This document shows positions 34,503-43,669 of a stretch of DNA of 64,000 nt, in pieces. Within the stretch, counting starts at the first letter, position 1, and the number at the start of each line of letters is the position of its first letter. The notes beneath the pieces were generated by a model that did no database searches, was not told where the DNA came from, and saw nothing but the letters and a program-made list of their open reading frames with translations. The stretch is from an uncultured Collinsella sp. (GTDB lineage Bacteria > Actinomycetota > Coriobacteriia > Coriobacteriales > Coriobacteriaceae): contig CAUEPS010000010.1 in assembly GCA_959019775.1 (NCBI GenBank), forward strand, positions 1-64,000. The letters are read 5' to 3'. The translations under genes and the position numbers were made by a program.

Positions 34503-35642
34503 TTACTCCACATCAAACTCCACGCGATCGAGCTCGGGCACATTGAGGTCGATGAGTTTGCGGGCAACACGGCGGTCGTGCGCCCCAAGCGCCTCGCTTG
34601 TCGTCACATGGGCGACAATCTCGCGCTCGACGATGCCTTCCTCGTCTCCTTCGGTGGCCGAGGTCTCGACGGCGACGGTGTAATCCTTAAAGCCCGGCAG
34701 CACCGCGGCAAGCTCGCGCGTGGTTTCGGTGACACCGTAGCCGTCCTGCACGCCGGCCTGCGCCGAGCCAATGGAACCCGCCGTCATAACAATGCAGGGG
34801 ATGGCAAAGATCACCGTACCCACGATGATGCGGCGGCGCACCTTGCGTGACAGCTCATCGACCTCAGCATTTTCTTCGGCAGTTACAATGCCGTCGCCGT
34901 TAAGGTCGCGCTTGAGCGGCACGCGCAAAAGAAGCAGCACGGCTTCGGCAGCCAGTGCGATAAAGACCACGTTGATGCCAAACTCGTAGAGCGCCGAGAG
35001 AAACAGCGACCCGCTTGCGATGGCGATGCCATAGCCCGCCGCGCACAGGGGCGGCATGAGCGCGGTCGCCACGGCAACGCCGGCGATGAGCGTGGCGGGT
35101 TCCTGGTCGCGCGAGTTGCCCAGGCCACCCGCAAAACCGCCCGCGAGCGCGACGGCAAGGTCCCATACGGTGGGTGTCGAATTGTCGATGATGGCCGCCG
35201 TGGTGGTGCCAAGGGGCGAGAGCTTAAAGTACAATGTGGACGTGACCAGGCAAAAGGCCATCTGTAGGACCAAGCCCGCGACGGCTTCGACGGTAATCTC
35301 GCGGTCGAGCGTGGCGATGCCATATGCCATGGCAAGGACCGATCCCATAAGCGGGCAGATGAGCATGGCGCCCACGATGGCGATGTCCGAATCGATATCG
35401 AGGCCGATGCTCGCGATGAGCATGGCGATGATGAGGATGCATAGGTGGGAGCCAGTCAGGCGCGCCCCGTTTACAAAACGCTTGCGGATCACGTGATAGG
35501 GCGCGCGTCCCTCGCGAATGTTGAACGCGCGCTTTAAAAAGCGACCAGCCTGCTCGGCAGCCTCGCTATGGGCAGGGCGTATGCCGTGGCGCCGGTGATG
35601 CCGTTCGCGCAGTCGCCTGAGCTGTTGTCTATCGAGTTCCAT
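34503..35642 (-). CDS. DUF389 / TIGR00341 family membrane protein
   Basis: A 379-residue protein. After a basic N-terminal 70 residues come about seven membrane segments holding the DUF389 pattern SIGLDIDSDIAIVGAMLICPLMGSVLAMAYG and later ALMPPLCAAGYGIA. The C-terminal 100 residues are cytosolic (a loop with NGDGIVTAEENAEVDEL resembles an EF-hand-like acidic stretch). Function unknown. The open frame reaches 35789 but the ATG at 35642 has GAGGTGAAC before it. Its stop is at the terminator of the convergent gene. Confidence 0.85.
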   Translation of the reverse strand: MELDRQQLRRLRERHHRRHGIRPAHSEAAEQAGRFLKRAFNIREGRAPYHVIRKRFVNGARLTGSHLCILIIAMLIASIGLDIDSDIAIVGAMLICPLMGSVLAMAYGIATLDREITVEAVAGLVLQMAFCLVTSTLYFKLSPLGTTTAAIIDNSTPTVWDLAVALAGGFAGGLGNSRDQEPATLIAGVAVATALMPPLCAAGYGIAIASGSLFLSALYEFGINVVFIALAAEAVLLLLRVPLKRDLNGDGIVTAEENAEVDELSRKVRRRIIVGTVIFAIPCIVMTAGSIGSAQAGVQDGYGVTETTRELAAVLPGFKDYTVAVETSATEGDEEGIVEREIVAHVTTSEALGAHDRRVARKLIDLNVPELDRVEFDVE

Positions 35643-35949
35643 GTTCACCTCGTTCTGGCACGGGCCGCGCAACGCGCCCGTTGTCTTAACTCTACACCGT
35701 GGCGGGCGGGGTGTCTGTTGGATGCGGAATCCGATATGGCGGATGACGCGGGGGCAAATGCAAATCACAGGCTCAATTCGACCCCGCAAGAATATGATGC
35801 ACCAGCTCCTACATATGTGACGAAATTGTGAAGCACGAGAGCGCGAATTTCAAAAAATCCGCCGGTGACCAATGTTGCGCAACAGAATTCAAAAATCAGC
35901 TCCTACATTTTAAGGCGTATGGATACATCCGTGTCAAAGGGAGAAAGCC
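35643..35949. other. Divergent promoter region before the surface-protein gene
   Basis: About 300 bp without a gene between the DUF389 start (minus) and the surface protein (plus). It holds two copies of CAGCTCCTACAT (35803-35814 and 35897-35908, 94 bp apart), a direct repeat that could bind a regulator of the surface protein. The DNA from about 35755 is clearly more AT-rich. Confidence 0.55.
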
Positions 35950-38900
35950 ATGGCAAGCTATAGCCCACAGCACTTTGAGCCTCGGGCCAAGGCCGTCAAC
36001 GTCAAGGGCGTTGCCAACCGCGCCGTCGCAACCGTTTTGACGGCGGGCCTCATCGCTCAGCCGCTCATGTCGCCGCTGGCGGCAATCGCCGCACCGACGG
36101 CAGATAACGGTGACGCCACGAAGGGCGACAGCGCTATCGAGAACGCCGTCGTCGCCGGTAGCCAGGCAACCGCAAAGACGGCTGCCCAGTTGGCCGAGGA
36201 GTCGGCAAAGCAGCTCAAAGACGCTCAGGCCGCCTACGATGCCGCCCAGAAGAACGCCGATGCGGCGGGCCAGTCTCAAAAGCAGGCGCAGCAGCAAAAG
36301 AATCAGGCCTCGCAGGCTGTGAGCGACAACGAAATCGAGCAGAACGCAGCAGAAGTCGCCGCGCTCCAGGAGAAGATTGACGAGCTCAAAGCCGCCGTCG
36401 AAAAGACCGAGCAGCAGCAGAAGAAGCTGGGCGACCTGAACGATCAGCTCGATCAAGCCAACAAGAGTGTCGAGGATAAGACCCAGGCGCTCAAGGACGC
36501 CAAGGCAAGGCAGGATGAGGCCAAGAAGGCCCTCGACGATGCCCAGGCCAAGCTCGAGGCCATGGGTATGGACGAGTACGAGGCCGCCAAGAAGGCCGTC
36601 GAGGACGCGCAGGCAAAGCTCGATGACGCCAATAAGGCCGTTACTACTGCACAGGCCAATCTGGACCAGGCCAAGGCTGCCGAGGCCAGCGCCCAGCAGG
36701 AAAAGCAGAATACCGAGGCAGCTTTGACGACTGCCCAGGCCAAGAAGCAGGAGACTGCTGCTGCTCTCGCAGCCGCAACCACCGCGCGCGATAACGCCCA
36801 GCAGAAGTTCAACCAGGCGCAGGCCGCGCTCGATGCTGCCGTCTCGGGTACGGGTGTTGACCTGAGTGCGCTTGAGGCCGCCGAGAAGGCCGCCGCTGGT
36901 GAGCTTAAGACCGCGCAGGCGGAGCTCAATGCCGCGACGGATGCCGACGCTACCGCCCAGGCGAACCTGCAGGCGGCCCAGAATACCGCCACCGCCGCGC
37001 AGGAGAAGGCCAACGCCGCCAACGCTGCCGTGGCATCTGCCCAGTCTGCATACGATGCGGCAAACAAGGAGTACAAGGACGCGGCCAGTAAGCGTGACGC
37101 CGCGAAGACGGCATACGAGCAGGCCCAGCAGACCGAAGCCGACAAGAAGGCGGAGTACGACCGACTCGTCGAGGTCCGTCAGCAGAAGCACAGCGAGTGG
37201 GAGACGGCATGCGCTGAATCCGATACCGCCAGGAAGGCATACGACACCGCGAATGCCGAGGTCGAGAAGCTTAACCAGCAGATTGCCGACCTCAAGTCGA
37301 ACATGACCGTAGACCAGAATGCCATCAGCCAGGGTATGTTCGGCTTCATGAACTACATCATCGGCGGCAGCCAGTTCACAGCCACGCAGAAAAAGAACGC
37401 CCAGGATGCCGTATCGACGTTGACCGGCGCCGATGACAAGGCCGAGTGGTATGACGATTACGTCGATCAGGACATGTCTCGCGACACCAACCCGCTTTCC
37501 TTGGAGCAGATGCGAAACGCCCTGACATATCTCGACACCCAGAACAACCTCCGCAAGGCGAACGGCCAGTCGGCGCTCAGCGTCAGCCTCCGCATGACTG
37601 TGGCCGCCGCCCTTAATGCATCATATTCGTCGAACCACTGGGGACACTCGAACTGCTACTCGGATAACGGTGAAAATCTTGCTGGCGGTGGCGGTGCATA
37701 TACCGGCGGCGAGACTGAGGACACCCTAGGCTGGCCCTATACTGGTCTCTACACTCAGGAGAAGGTTAATTACGAGAATTGGATTAAAAAGAACGGTGCG
37801 GATAGCGAGGTTGGCAAAGATCTCATGGCTCATCGCTATGATTCGTACTATATCTACCAAAACTATCGCGATGTCTATTCCGGTACAAAAGATGAGAACG
37901 GTAAGGAAAGAGGAGACGGCTGCGGGCACTATCTCAACATTATCGATTCCGCTACGGTGGCTATCGGCATCGCGACGGGTAGCGGTAAAAACACCGATTC
38001 CGAGGTAACCATCTTCGATTACAGCGCTGATGACACTCAGGCTGATTTCACAGTCTCCGAGTTCAAGAAGCTCCTGAACGACTACATCGATTCCGCCTAC
38101 AATGCAGGCGGCACGCAGGAGCAGAAGGAGCAGCTAAAGCAGCTTCAGAATAAGCTGGCAGAGGCGCAGAAGAACTTCGGGACTGCTGGAACGGCTTATT
38201 CTAACGCATTGGATAAGCAAGAAAGCGCTCGCGATGCCTATACCGCGGCCGACACGAACATGAACACCGCCAAGGGCGAGTACGAGAAGGCTAAATCCAG
38301 CACCGCCGCCGCGAAGACGGCATACGACGCCGCCGAAGCCAAACTCAAGGGTGTCGACGTCAAGACGCCCCAGACCAAGCTCGACGCCGCCAAGGGCGAG
38401 GCCGCTACTGCCCAGGCAGCTCTCGATAAGGCAAACGCCACGCTTGCTGACAGCAAGACGAAGGCAGCCGAGGCCGCTGCTCACAAGGCGAAGGCTCGCA
38501 GCGCCCGCGACGCCGCCAAGGTAAAGTCCGATCAGGCCAACGAGGCGTATGACAACGCTACCGCTTCGGTCAAGGACCTTGCCGCCAAGTGCGATGCCGC
38601 CAAGACGGATCTTGCGAACAAGCAGGGCACGCTTGGCGATGCCAAGAAGGCCGACGATGCCGCCCAGGCTGGCGTTGACAAGGCTCAGGCCGCAGACGCG
38701 CACGCCGCGACCACTCTTTCGGGCGCCAAGCAGGCAGTTGACGCCAAGAAGCAGGCCCTGTCTGACGCACAGGCGAAGGCCAAGGCCGCCGAGGGTGAGC
38801 TGGCCGGCGCAAACAAGGCCTTCGAGCGCTTCGCCGGCGCCCAGAAGGCGGTCGACGACGCCAAGGCCGCCTATGACGCTGCCGTCGCCGGTGTCGCCGA

Positions 38901-39456
38901 TGCCCAGAAGCAGCTCGAGGCCGCCAACGAAGCCGTCGTCGATGCGAACTTCGAGATCGTCAAGGCCAAGGCAGAGCTTGCCAACGACGAGGCGCTCAAG
39001 GCCGATCTTGAGGCTGTCGACCACAAGGCATCCCTTGCCGCGGGCACGACGGGCAACGAGAAGCTGGTCAAGCTTAACGCTGCCTACGCTCGCTATAAGG
39101 CTGCCGTCGATGCCGCCGCTGGTCTCAAGGCTGCTCTGAGCGATGCCGATGCCAAGCTGTCCGATGCCAACGACGCCTATGCCGCCGCGCTGGCTGAGCT
39201 TGGCGATGCCAAGGATGCCCTGGCTGCCGCGCAGGCCGAGTACGACAAGTATCATCCCAAGGCTGAGCCGCAGGCCAAGCCTCAGGTTGCACAGGCTGCT
39301 GCAAAGGCTCCTGTCGCCAAGAAGAAGGCCACGTCGGCCGCGCTCGCCCAGACTGGCGATGACTCCGCTCTTGCGGGCGAGGTGTTCGTCATCGGCGGTA
39401 TCACCCTCGTGGCCGCTGGTGTGACGCTGAGCGATCGTCGTCGCAAGCAGATGTAG
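35950..39456 (+). CDS. Wall-anchored coiled-coil surface protein with a CAP-like domain
   Basis: A 1168-residue surface protein. Residues 1-50 are a signal peptide (hydrophobic VATVLTAGLIAQPLMSPLAA). Residues 55-455 are an Ala/Lys/Gln/Glu-rich coiled coil. Residues 460-720 are globular with CAP/SCP-type signatures: NHWGHSNCYSD (about 563), GENLAGG (about 575), GHYLNI (about 658). A second coiled coil fills 700-1125. The C terminus is a sorting signal: LAQTGD (1132-1137), hydrophobic segment, RRRKQM. The whole resembles streptococcal SEC10/PgrA-type surface exclusion or adhesin proteins. Likely a stalked adhesin. The sorting motif is LAQTG, not LPXTG, so a matching sortase class is implied. 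Start ATG behind AAAGGGAGAAAGCC. Confidence 0.85.
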   Translation: MASYSPQHFEPRAKAVNVKGVANRAVATVLTAGLIAQPLMSPLAAIAAPTADNGDATKGDSAIENAVVAGSQATAKTAAQLAEESAKQLKDAQAAYDAAQKNADAAGQSQKQAQQQKNQASQAVSDNEIEQNAAEVAALQEKIDELKAAVEKTEQQQKKLGDLNDQLDQANKSVEDKTQALKDAKARQDEAKKALDDAQAKLEAMGMDEYEAAKKAVEDAQAKLDDANKAVTTAQANLDQAKAAEASAQQEKQNTEAALTTAQAKKQETAAALAAATTARDNAQQKFNQAQAALDAAVSGTGVDLSALEAAEKAAAGELKTAQAELNAATDADATAQANLQAAQNTATAAQEKANAANAAVASAQSAYDAANKEYKDAASKRDAAKTAYEQAQQTEADKKAEYDRLVEVRQQKHSEWETACAESDTARKAYDTANAEVEKLNQQIADLKSNMTVDQNAISQGMFGFMNYIIGGSQFTATQKKNAQDAVSTLTGADDKAEWYDDYVDQDMSRDTNPLSLEQMRNALTYLDTQNNLRKANGQSALSVSLRMTVAAALNASYSSNHWGHSNCYSDNGENLAGGGGAYTGGETEDTLGWPYTGLYTQEKVNYENWIKKNGADSEVGKDLMAHRYDSYYIYQNYRDVYSGTKDENGKERGDGCGHYLNIIDSATVAIGIATGSGKNTDSEVTIFDYSADDTQADFTVSEFKKLLNDYIDSAYNAGGTQEQKEQLKQLQNKLAEAQKNFGTAGTAYSNALDKQESARDAYTAADTNMNTAKGEYEKAKSSTAAAKTAYDAAEAKLKGVDVKTPQTKLDAAKGEAATAQAALDKANATLADSKTKAAEAAAHKAKARSARDAAKVKSDQANEAYDNATASVKDLAAKCDAAKTDLANKQGTLGDAKKADDAAQAGVDKAQAADAHAATTLSGAKQAVDAKKQALSDAQAKAKAAEGELAGANKAFERFAGAQKAVDDAKAAYDAAVAGVADAQKQLEAANEAVVDANFEIVKAKAELANDEALKADLEAVDHKASLAAGTTGNEKLVKLNAAYARYKAAVDAAAGLKAALSDADAKLSDANDAYAAALAELGDAKDALAAAQAEYDKYHPKAEPQAKPQVAQAAAKAPVAKKKATSAALAQTGDDSALAGEVFVIGGITLVAAGVTLSDRRRKQM

Positions 39457-39523
39457 CGTTTCGAGCGTAGATTCTGCAACGAACCTCGGTTCATAGCAGG
39501 AACGCTTCGATAGCTTAACCGAT

Positions 39524-39567
39524 AAGGCTGGCGCGCTGTTAAACGCAGTGCGCCAGCCTTTCTTTGT
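39524..39567 (+). terminator. Terminator of the surface-protein gene
   Basis: AAGGCTGGCGC ... GCGCCAGCCTT followed by TCTTTGTTT, about 70 bp after the stop. Confidence 0.85.
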
Positions 39568-39574
39568 TTCGATA

Positions 39575-39616
39575 TCAAAAAGCCCGGTCGGCAGCCGCAA
39601 AAGCTACCGACCGGGC
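39575..39616 (-). terminator. Terminator of the OPT transporter gene
   Basis: Stem GCCCGGTCGGTAGC/GCTGCCGACCGGGC with one internal mismatch, followed on the minus strand by TTTTTGATATC. It faces the surface-protein terminator back to back. Confidence 0.85.
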
Positions 39617-39657
39617 AAGCCGTAGGCAATATGGTTGCTGTCGAGCAGCTGCTCAGC

Positions 39658-41361
39658 TTAGCCCAGCAGGCTTAAGCCCACGGAGACAAACGCCAGGATA
39701 ACGCCGACGATGGACTCGCCGCCGAGCAGGCCGCTGGCGACAACCAGGCCCTGCTCTTGGAAGGCGGCGTCCTTGGCAGCCCTCTCCTCGTCAGAAAGAC
39801 CAGCGGTGGCGTCGCGGTGAGCGGCCCACTTGTCGTAGGCGAGCTTAACGCAGGAGCCCAGGAAGGCCGTGAGCGACATGTAGAACGGCAGGTACACGCC
39901 CAGGCCGATCATCATGGCCGGAATGCCGAGCCAGTACATGACGATGCCGGCGATAAAGCCGCCTGCGAACCACGGCACGCTCGGGATGCCCGAGACCATG
40001 GTGGCGACCACGCTTGCCTGCGCGGCAACGAAGCTCTTGTCGGGGCCAAAGGCGTCCGGACCATAGGCAGTGACGAGCGCGACCATGACGGCGGCAGCGA
40101 CCAGGGCGCCCACGATGCCGCCGATGGCCTGGCCGATCCACTGCGCACGCGGGTTGGTGCCCAGCACGGCGCCGGCCTTAAAGTCGTTCATGACGTCGCC
40201 CGCAAGGCCGCACGCCACGGCCACGATGCCGGCGATGAAGAACAGCTTGACCTGCGCGAGCTGCGCGAAGGCAGCCACGATGAGCATGACGATGAGGCCA
40301 AAGATCTCCATGGGGTCGATACCCGTCTGGCCGCAGCTCTGCGCGCTCATGATGGTGGTGACAAAGGTGAACAGCGTGACGATGACGGCTGGAACGGGGC
40401 CAAGATCGAGTACGATGGCAACGATCACGGCGATGGCGGCAGCGCCCAGGCCGATGATACCGGCGTCGAGCTTAAGGGAGCCCGAGATGAGCGACTGCTC
40501 GTCGGTGTCGGTGGAGCTGTCGGCGGCGAGGCCGCGGACGATACCGGCGACCTGCGGCAGGATGTCCTTGAGGACGACGGCGACGCCAAAGCCCATCATG
40601 AGGCCCATACCCAGGGACTTAACAATGCCCTGTGCGGTCATAACGTCAAACAGACCGGCAGCGGTGCCGCCGACAATGATGCCAAAGTTGCCCAGCAGCG
40701 CGCCGGCAAACCAGAACGCGACGGGGGCGAAGCCCACCAAAAAGCCGATGGACAGCAACATGGGCGAGTTGTAGATGGCAAAGGTCACGCCGGGGATATT
40801 GAGCGTGCACAGCATGCTGGGAACCACGCCCAGGGCGTCGCGCAGCACGCTGTATATGCCGGCGATGGCCATGGAGCCAAAGAGCTGCTTGCCGGTCTTG
40901 CCGCCGGCCTCGGTAGCGCGCAGGGTCTGAGCTGCGGCGTTGCCGGTGGGGAACTCAAGCGCGGCGTCCACGATAAAGTGACGGTGGATGAGTGCTGTCG
41001 CCAGAAGGCCCAAGATGGTGCCGGCGAGCGCCACGATAAACATGTCGAGCCAGCTGATCTGGTCGGCATAGCCCAGCATCCAGGCGCCCGGGATGGTAAA
41101 CGCCAAGCCGCCGGCGACCATGGCGCCTGCGGACATGATGGTGTGGGTGACGTTTGCCTCGTTGAGGCTGGCGTTGCCCATGAGCTTAAGGAAGAACAGC
41201 GAAATGACGGCAGCGAAAATGATCGGCCAGGGGAGCGCACCCATCTTGAGGGCGGTATAGGCCGAGCTTGCCGTGATGATCACGCAGCCAAGGACGCCGA
41301 TGACGACGCCGCGCAGCGTGAGTTGCCCGCGCATCGAAGCGCGGTTCGAGGGATTGCTCAT
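39658..41361 (-). CDS. OPT family oligopeptide transporter
   Basis: A 567-residue polytopic membrane protein of the OPT/YSL family, proton-coupled importers of small peptides or metal-chelate complexes. About fourteen membrane segments; family stretches include NEANVTHTIMSAGAMVAGGLAFTIPG, FPTGNAAAQTLRATE near residue 140, and the C-terminal GGFIAGIVMYWLGIPAMMIGLGVYLP. Bacterial OPTs of this size are generally annotated as oligopeptide transporters; the substrate is not established. The start ATG at 41361 has AAAGGAG on the minus strand. Alone in its unit. Confidence 0.9.
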   Translation of the reverse strand: MSNPSNRASMRGQLTLRGVVIGVLGCVIITASSAYTALKMGALPWPIIFAAVISLFFLKLMGNASLNEANVTHTIMSAGAMVAGGLAFTIPGAWMLGYADQISWLDMFIVALAGTILGLLATALIHRHFIVDAALEFPTGNAAAQTLRATEAGGKTGKQLFGSMAIAGIYSVLRDALGVVPSMLCTLNIPGVTFAIYNSPMLLSIGFLVGFAPVAFWFAGALLGNFGIIVGGTAAGLFDVMTAQGIVKSLGMGLMMGFGVAVVLKDILPQVAGIVRGLAADSSTDTDEQSLISGSLKLDAGIIGLGAAAIAVIVAIVLDLGPVPAVIVTLFTFVTTIMSAQSCGQTGIDPMEIFGLIVMLIVAAFAQLAQVKLFFIAGIVAVACGLAGDVMNDFKAGAVLGTNPRAQWIGQAIGGIVGALVAAAVMVALVTAYGPDAFGPDKSFVAAQASVVATMVSGIPSVPWFAGGFIAGIVMYWLGIPAMMIGLGVYLPFYMSLTAFLGSCVKLAYDKWAAHRDATAGLSDEERAAKDAAFQEQGLVVASGLLGGESIVGVILAFVSVGLSLLG

Positions 41362-41535
41362 ATAAAACTCCTTTGCGTATATCCGCTTCCCCCGGGAGCG
41401 CCGTTACGGATACGGCGCGGGAAGTCGGGTTACCAAGGGCCGCCGCGTGAGCTCGCAAACGACCGCGCACCAGTATAGCCGCACGGCAGCTCATTTGGGA
41501 CGGGGCTTTTTTAGCTGCCCCGAGCAAAGCCGAAG

Positions 41536-41613
41536 GATGATTATTCTGGGACGGGGATTTAAAAATCATTAGGTACGCAATGATTTTTAAATCCCCGTCC
41601 CAGAATAATCATC
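41536..41613. repeat. Perfect 35-bp inverted repeat
   Basis: Arms 41536-41570 and 41579-41613 are exact complements around an 8-nt loop (AGGTACGC). The left arm reads GATGATTATTCTGGGACGGG and continues GATTTAAAAATCATT. It lies in the divergent region between the OPT and coaX genes. The left arm contains TGGGACGGGG, found again close by at 41499-41508. Confidence 0.95.
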
Positions 41614-41650
41614 GGGATATACTGCTGGACAGACGAAAGGAGCGCCGACG

Positions 41651-42502
41651 ATGCTTAACGGGTGCGCATATATATTGACGGTCGATGTGGGCAACACGTT
41701 CATTCGCTTTGGCCTGTTTGCAGAGGATTCGGCCGCGGCGCAGGAATGTCCGCTTGCGACGTGCGAGATCACCACGCCGGCCCGTATTACGGCCGACGAA
41801 GCGCGCATGCGACTTGTACAGGTCATGGGCGCGCTCGCCGCAGATGCGGGTGTGCCCGGGGCGCTCGTACCCGCCGCGGCTGTGCTGAGCTGTGTGGTCC
41901 CGGCGCTCGAGCGCCCGTGGAGGGCAGCACTTTCCCGTACCTGCACGGGGCGCGTACTCACGGTGGGGCCGGGACTTAAGACCGGCATGCCCGTGCACTA
42001 CGATGACCCGGCCGAGATCGGTCCCGACCGCATCGCCGACGCCGTGGCTGCCCGCGCCGTCTACGGCTCGCCGTGCATCGTGATTGACCTGGGCACCACG
42101 ACCAATATCGAGGTCATCGACGCGCACGGCACCTTTGTCGGCGGCGTTATCGCGCCGGGTCTGGCACTTGGCGCCCGCTCGCTTTCGGCGGCGGCAGCGC
42201 GTCTACCCCAGGTTGAGCCCTCGGCACCCACACATGTGATCGGCCGCAACACGCGCGAGGCCATGCGCTCGGGCGTGGTTTTGGGCGAGGTGGCTCGCAT
42301 CGACGGCATGCTCGACATGGTGCTCGCCGAGATGCGAGCGACCAAGGCGGCGGGGGAGGGCGATGTGCCCATCGTCATTACCGGCGACGATGCCAAGGCG
42401 CTTGCGGCGCTGGTCGGCCATAGCCTGACGGTCGATGACGCGTTGACGCTGCGGGGCCTCGCCGAGCTCTATCACATCAACCAAAAGCCCCGCCGCGCGT
42501 AG
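41651..42502 (+). CDS. coaX: Type III pantothenate kinase
   Basis: Phosphorylates pantothenate, the first step of coenzyme A synthesis. The 283-residue ASKHA-fold protein has the phosphate loop TVDVGNTFIRFG, the motif PAEIGPDRIADAVAA, the catalytic strand VIDLGTTTNIEVID and GGVIAPGLALGARSL. Slightly longer than the usual 250-260. Type III enzymes need a monovalent cation and are not inhibited by CoA. Start ATG at 41651 behind GAAAGGAGCG. It is followed 83 bp later by dCMP deaminase, probably in one unit. Confidence 0.93.
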   Translation: MLNGCAYILTVDVGNTFIRFGLFAEDSAAAQECPLATCEITTPARITADEARMRLVQVMGALAADAGVPGALVPAAAVLSCVVPALERPWRAALSRTCTGRVLTVGPGLKTGMPVHYDDPAEIGPDRIADAVAARAVYGSPCIVIDLGTTTNIEVIDAHGTFVGGVIAPGLALGARSLSAAAARLPQVEPSAPTHVIGRNTREAMRSGVVLGEVARIDGMLDMVLAEMRATKAAGEGDVPIVITGDDAKALAALVGHSLTVDDALTLRGLAELYHINQKPRRA

Positions 42503-42585
42503 CGATGGGGGCAATGGGACAAAAACGTCTCCACCTTCCACCTGCTACAATGGGTCAAACTATTGCGATTTCGGAGGTGTCTGCC

Positions 42586-43110
42586 ATGTCGGACGATCTT
42601 CATCAAACCGCGTCGGGCAAGCGCCGCGACGTCATTAGCTGGGACGAGTTCTTTATGAGCGTGGCCATCGCCGCGCAGCGCCGCAGCAAGGACCCCAACA
42701 CGCAGGTGGGAGCGTGCATCGCCAGCACCAACCACCGCATCCTTTCGGTGGGTTACAACGGCACGCCCTCGGCGCTCAACGATGACTTTTTCCCGTGGGG
42801 CACGAGCGATGACCCGTTGCAGGATAAGCACAACTACGTGGTGCATGCCGAGGCCAACGCCGTGCTCAACTACCGCGGCTCGCTCAAAGACCTTGAGGGT
42901 TCCACGGTCTACGTCACGCTATTCCCGTGCCACGACTGCGCCAAGATCCTGGCGCAGGTGGGTGTGGGCGAGGTCGTCTACCTGGACAATAAGTATGCCG
43001 ATACCGACGACGGCCGTATCAGCCGCCGCATTCTCGACTCCTGCGGCATCAGCTACCGCCAGGTCATCGTCGATGTCCAGATTGGTACCGGGGGACAGGC
43101 TCGGCAGTAA
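42586..43110 (+). CDS. Deoxycytidylate deaminase (ComEB-like)
   Basis: A 174-residue zinc deaminase converting dCMP to dUMP for thymidylate supply. Zinc ligands are in HAEANA (His87, catalytic Glu89) and PCHDC (Cys115, Cys118). The N-terminal ISWDEFFMSVA and NTQVGACI segments are typical of dCMP deaminases and ComEB. The open frame begins at 42505 in the coaX spacer; the ATG at 42586 follows CGGAGGTG. Cytosolic. Confidence 0.9.
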   Translation: MSDDLHQTASGKRRDVISWDEFFMSVAIAAQRRSKDPNTQVGACIASTNHRILSVGYNGTPSALNDDFFPWGTSDDPLQDKHNYVVHAEANAVLNYRGSLKDLEGSTVYVTLFPCHDCAKILAQVGVGEVVYLDNKYADTDDGRISRRILDSCGISYRQVIVDVQIGTGGQARQ

Positions 43111-43281
43111 TATGCGTTGTCGCTATCTGACGACGAACGCAGCTCAAAGAGCCCCGTCCCAAATTGACTACTCGTGAAAGTCGCGTCTGCGCGCATGGAC
43201 GGCTCGTGAGCGGGTACATGGCTGTAGTAACATAGCTTCTGTCCGCGGGCGTGCCCGCGTTATTGTGAGAAAGGAGCCCCT

Positions 43282-43560
43282 GTGGCTGTTAACGAAGAGC
43301 TGCTTAAGAAGGTTCTTGAAGAGATTCGCCCCAACCTGCAGGCCGATGGCGGCGATATGGAGTATGTGGGCGTCGACGACGAGGGTGTTGTCAAGCTGGA
43401 GCTGCAGGGCGCCTGCGCCGGCTGCCCCATGAGCTCGCTAACCCTGTCCATGGGTATCGAGCGTATCCTCAAAGAGCATGTGCCCGGCGTTACCCGCGTT
43501 GAGCAGGTCAATGCCTCCGGCGAGACCAACGATCTGTACGACGAGTACGCGCCGTTCTAA
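43282..43560 (+). CDS. NifU-like C-terminal domain iron-sulfur scaffold protein
   Basis: A 92-residue stand-alone NifU C-terminal (Nfu) domain. The cluster cysteines are Cys45 and Cys48 in ACAGCPMS, with the upstream LQADGGDMEYV signature. Such proteins hold or carry [4Fe-4S] clusters as a dimer. GTG start with AAAGGAGCCCC ahead. Upstream (43236-43249) GCGGGC-GT-GCCCGC is a small perfect hairpin in the leader. Single gene with lgt 109 bp downstream. Confidence 0.92.
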   Translation: MAVNEELLKKVLEEIRPNLQADGGDMEYVGVDDEGVVKLELQGACAGCPMSSLTLSMGIERILKEHVPGVTRVEQVNASGETNDLYDEYAPF

Positions 43561-43669
43561 GATGCGAAAGCTGCGGACGGCATACTCCGCATAGACGTTA
43601 CGCCCAAATATGCGGCTGCGAGCGCAAGGCCCGCGGCCGCATTTGTATGTAGGGAGCAGGAGGGTCGAC

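Noticed and set aside
35896..39600. Leu/Gly-rich minus-strand frames opposite the surface protein
   Set aside because: They arise from the GCC/AAG codon repeats of the coiled coil; no start sites or membrane-protein logic.
39757..41478. 573-residue plus-strand frame opposite the OPT transporter
   Set aside because: Antisense to a clear transporter and composed of Gly/Asp/His/Ala runs.
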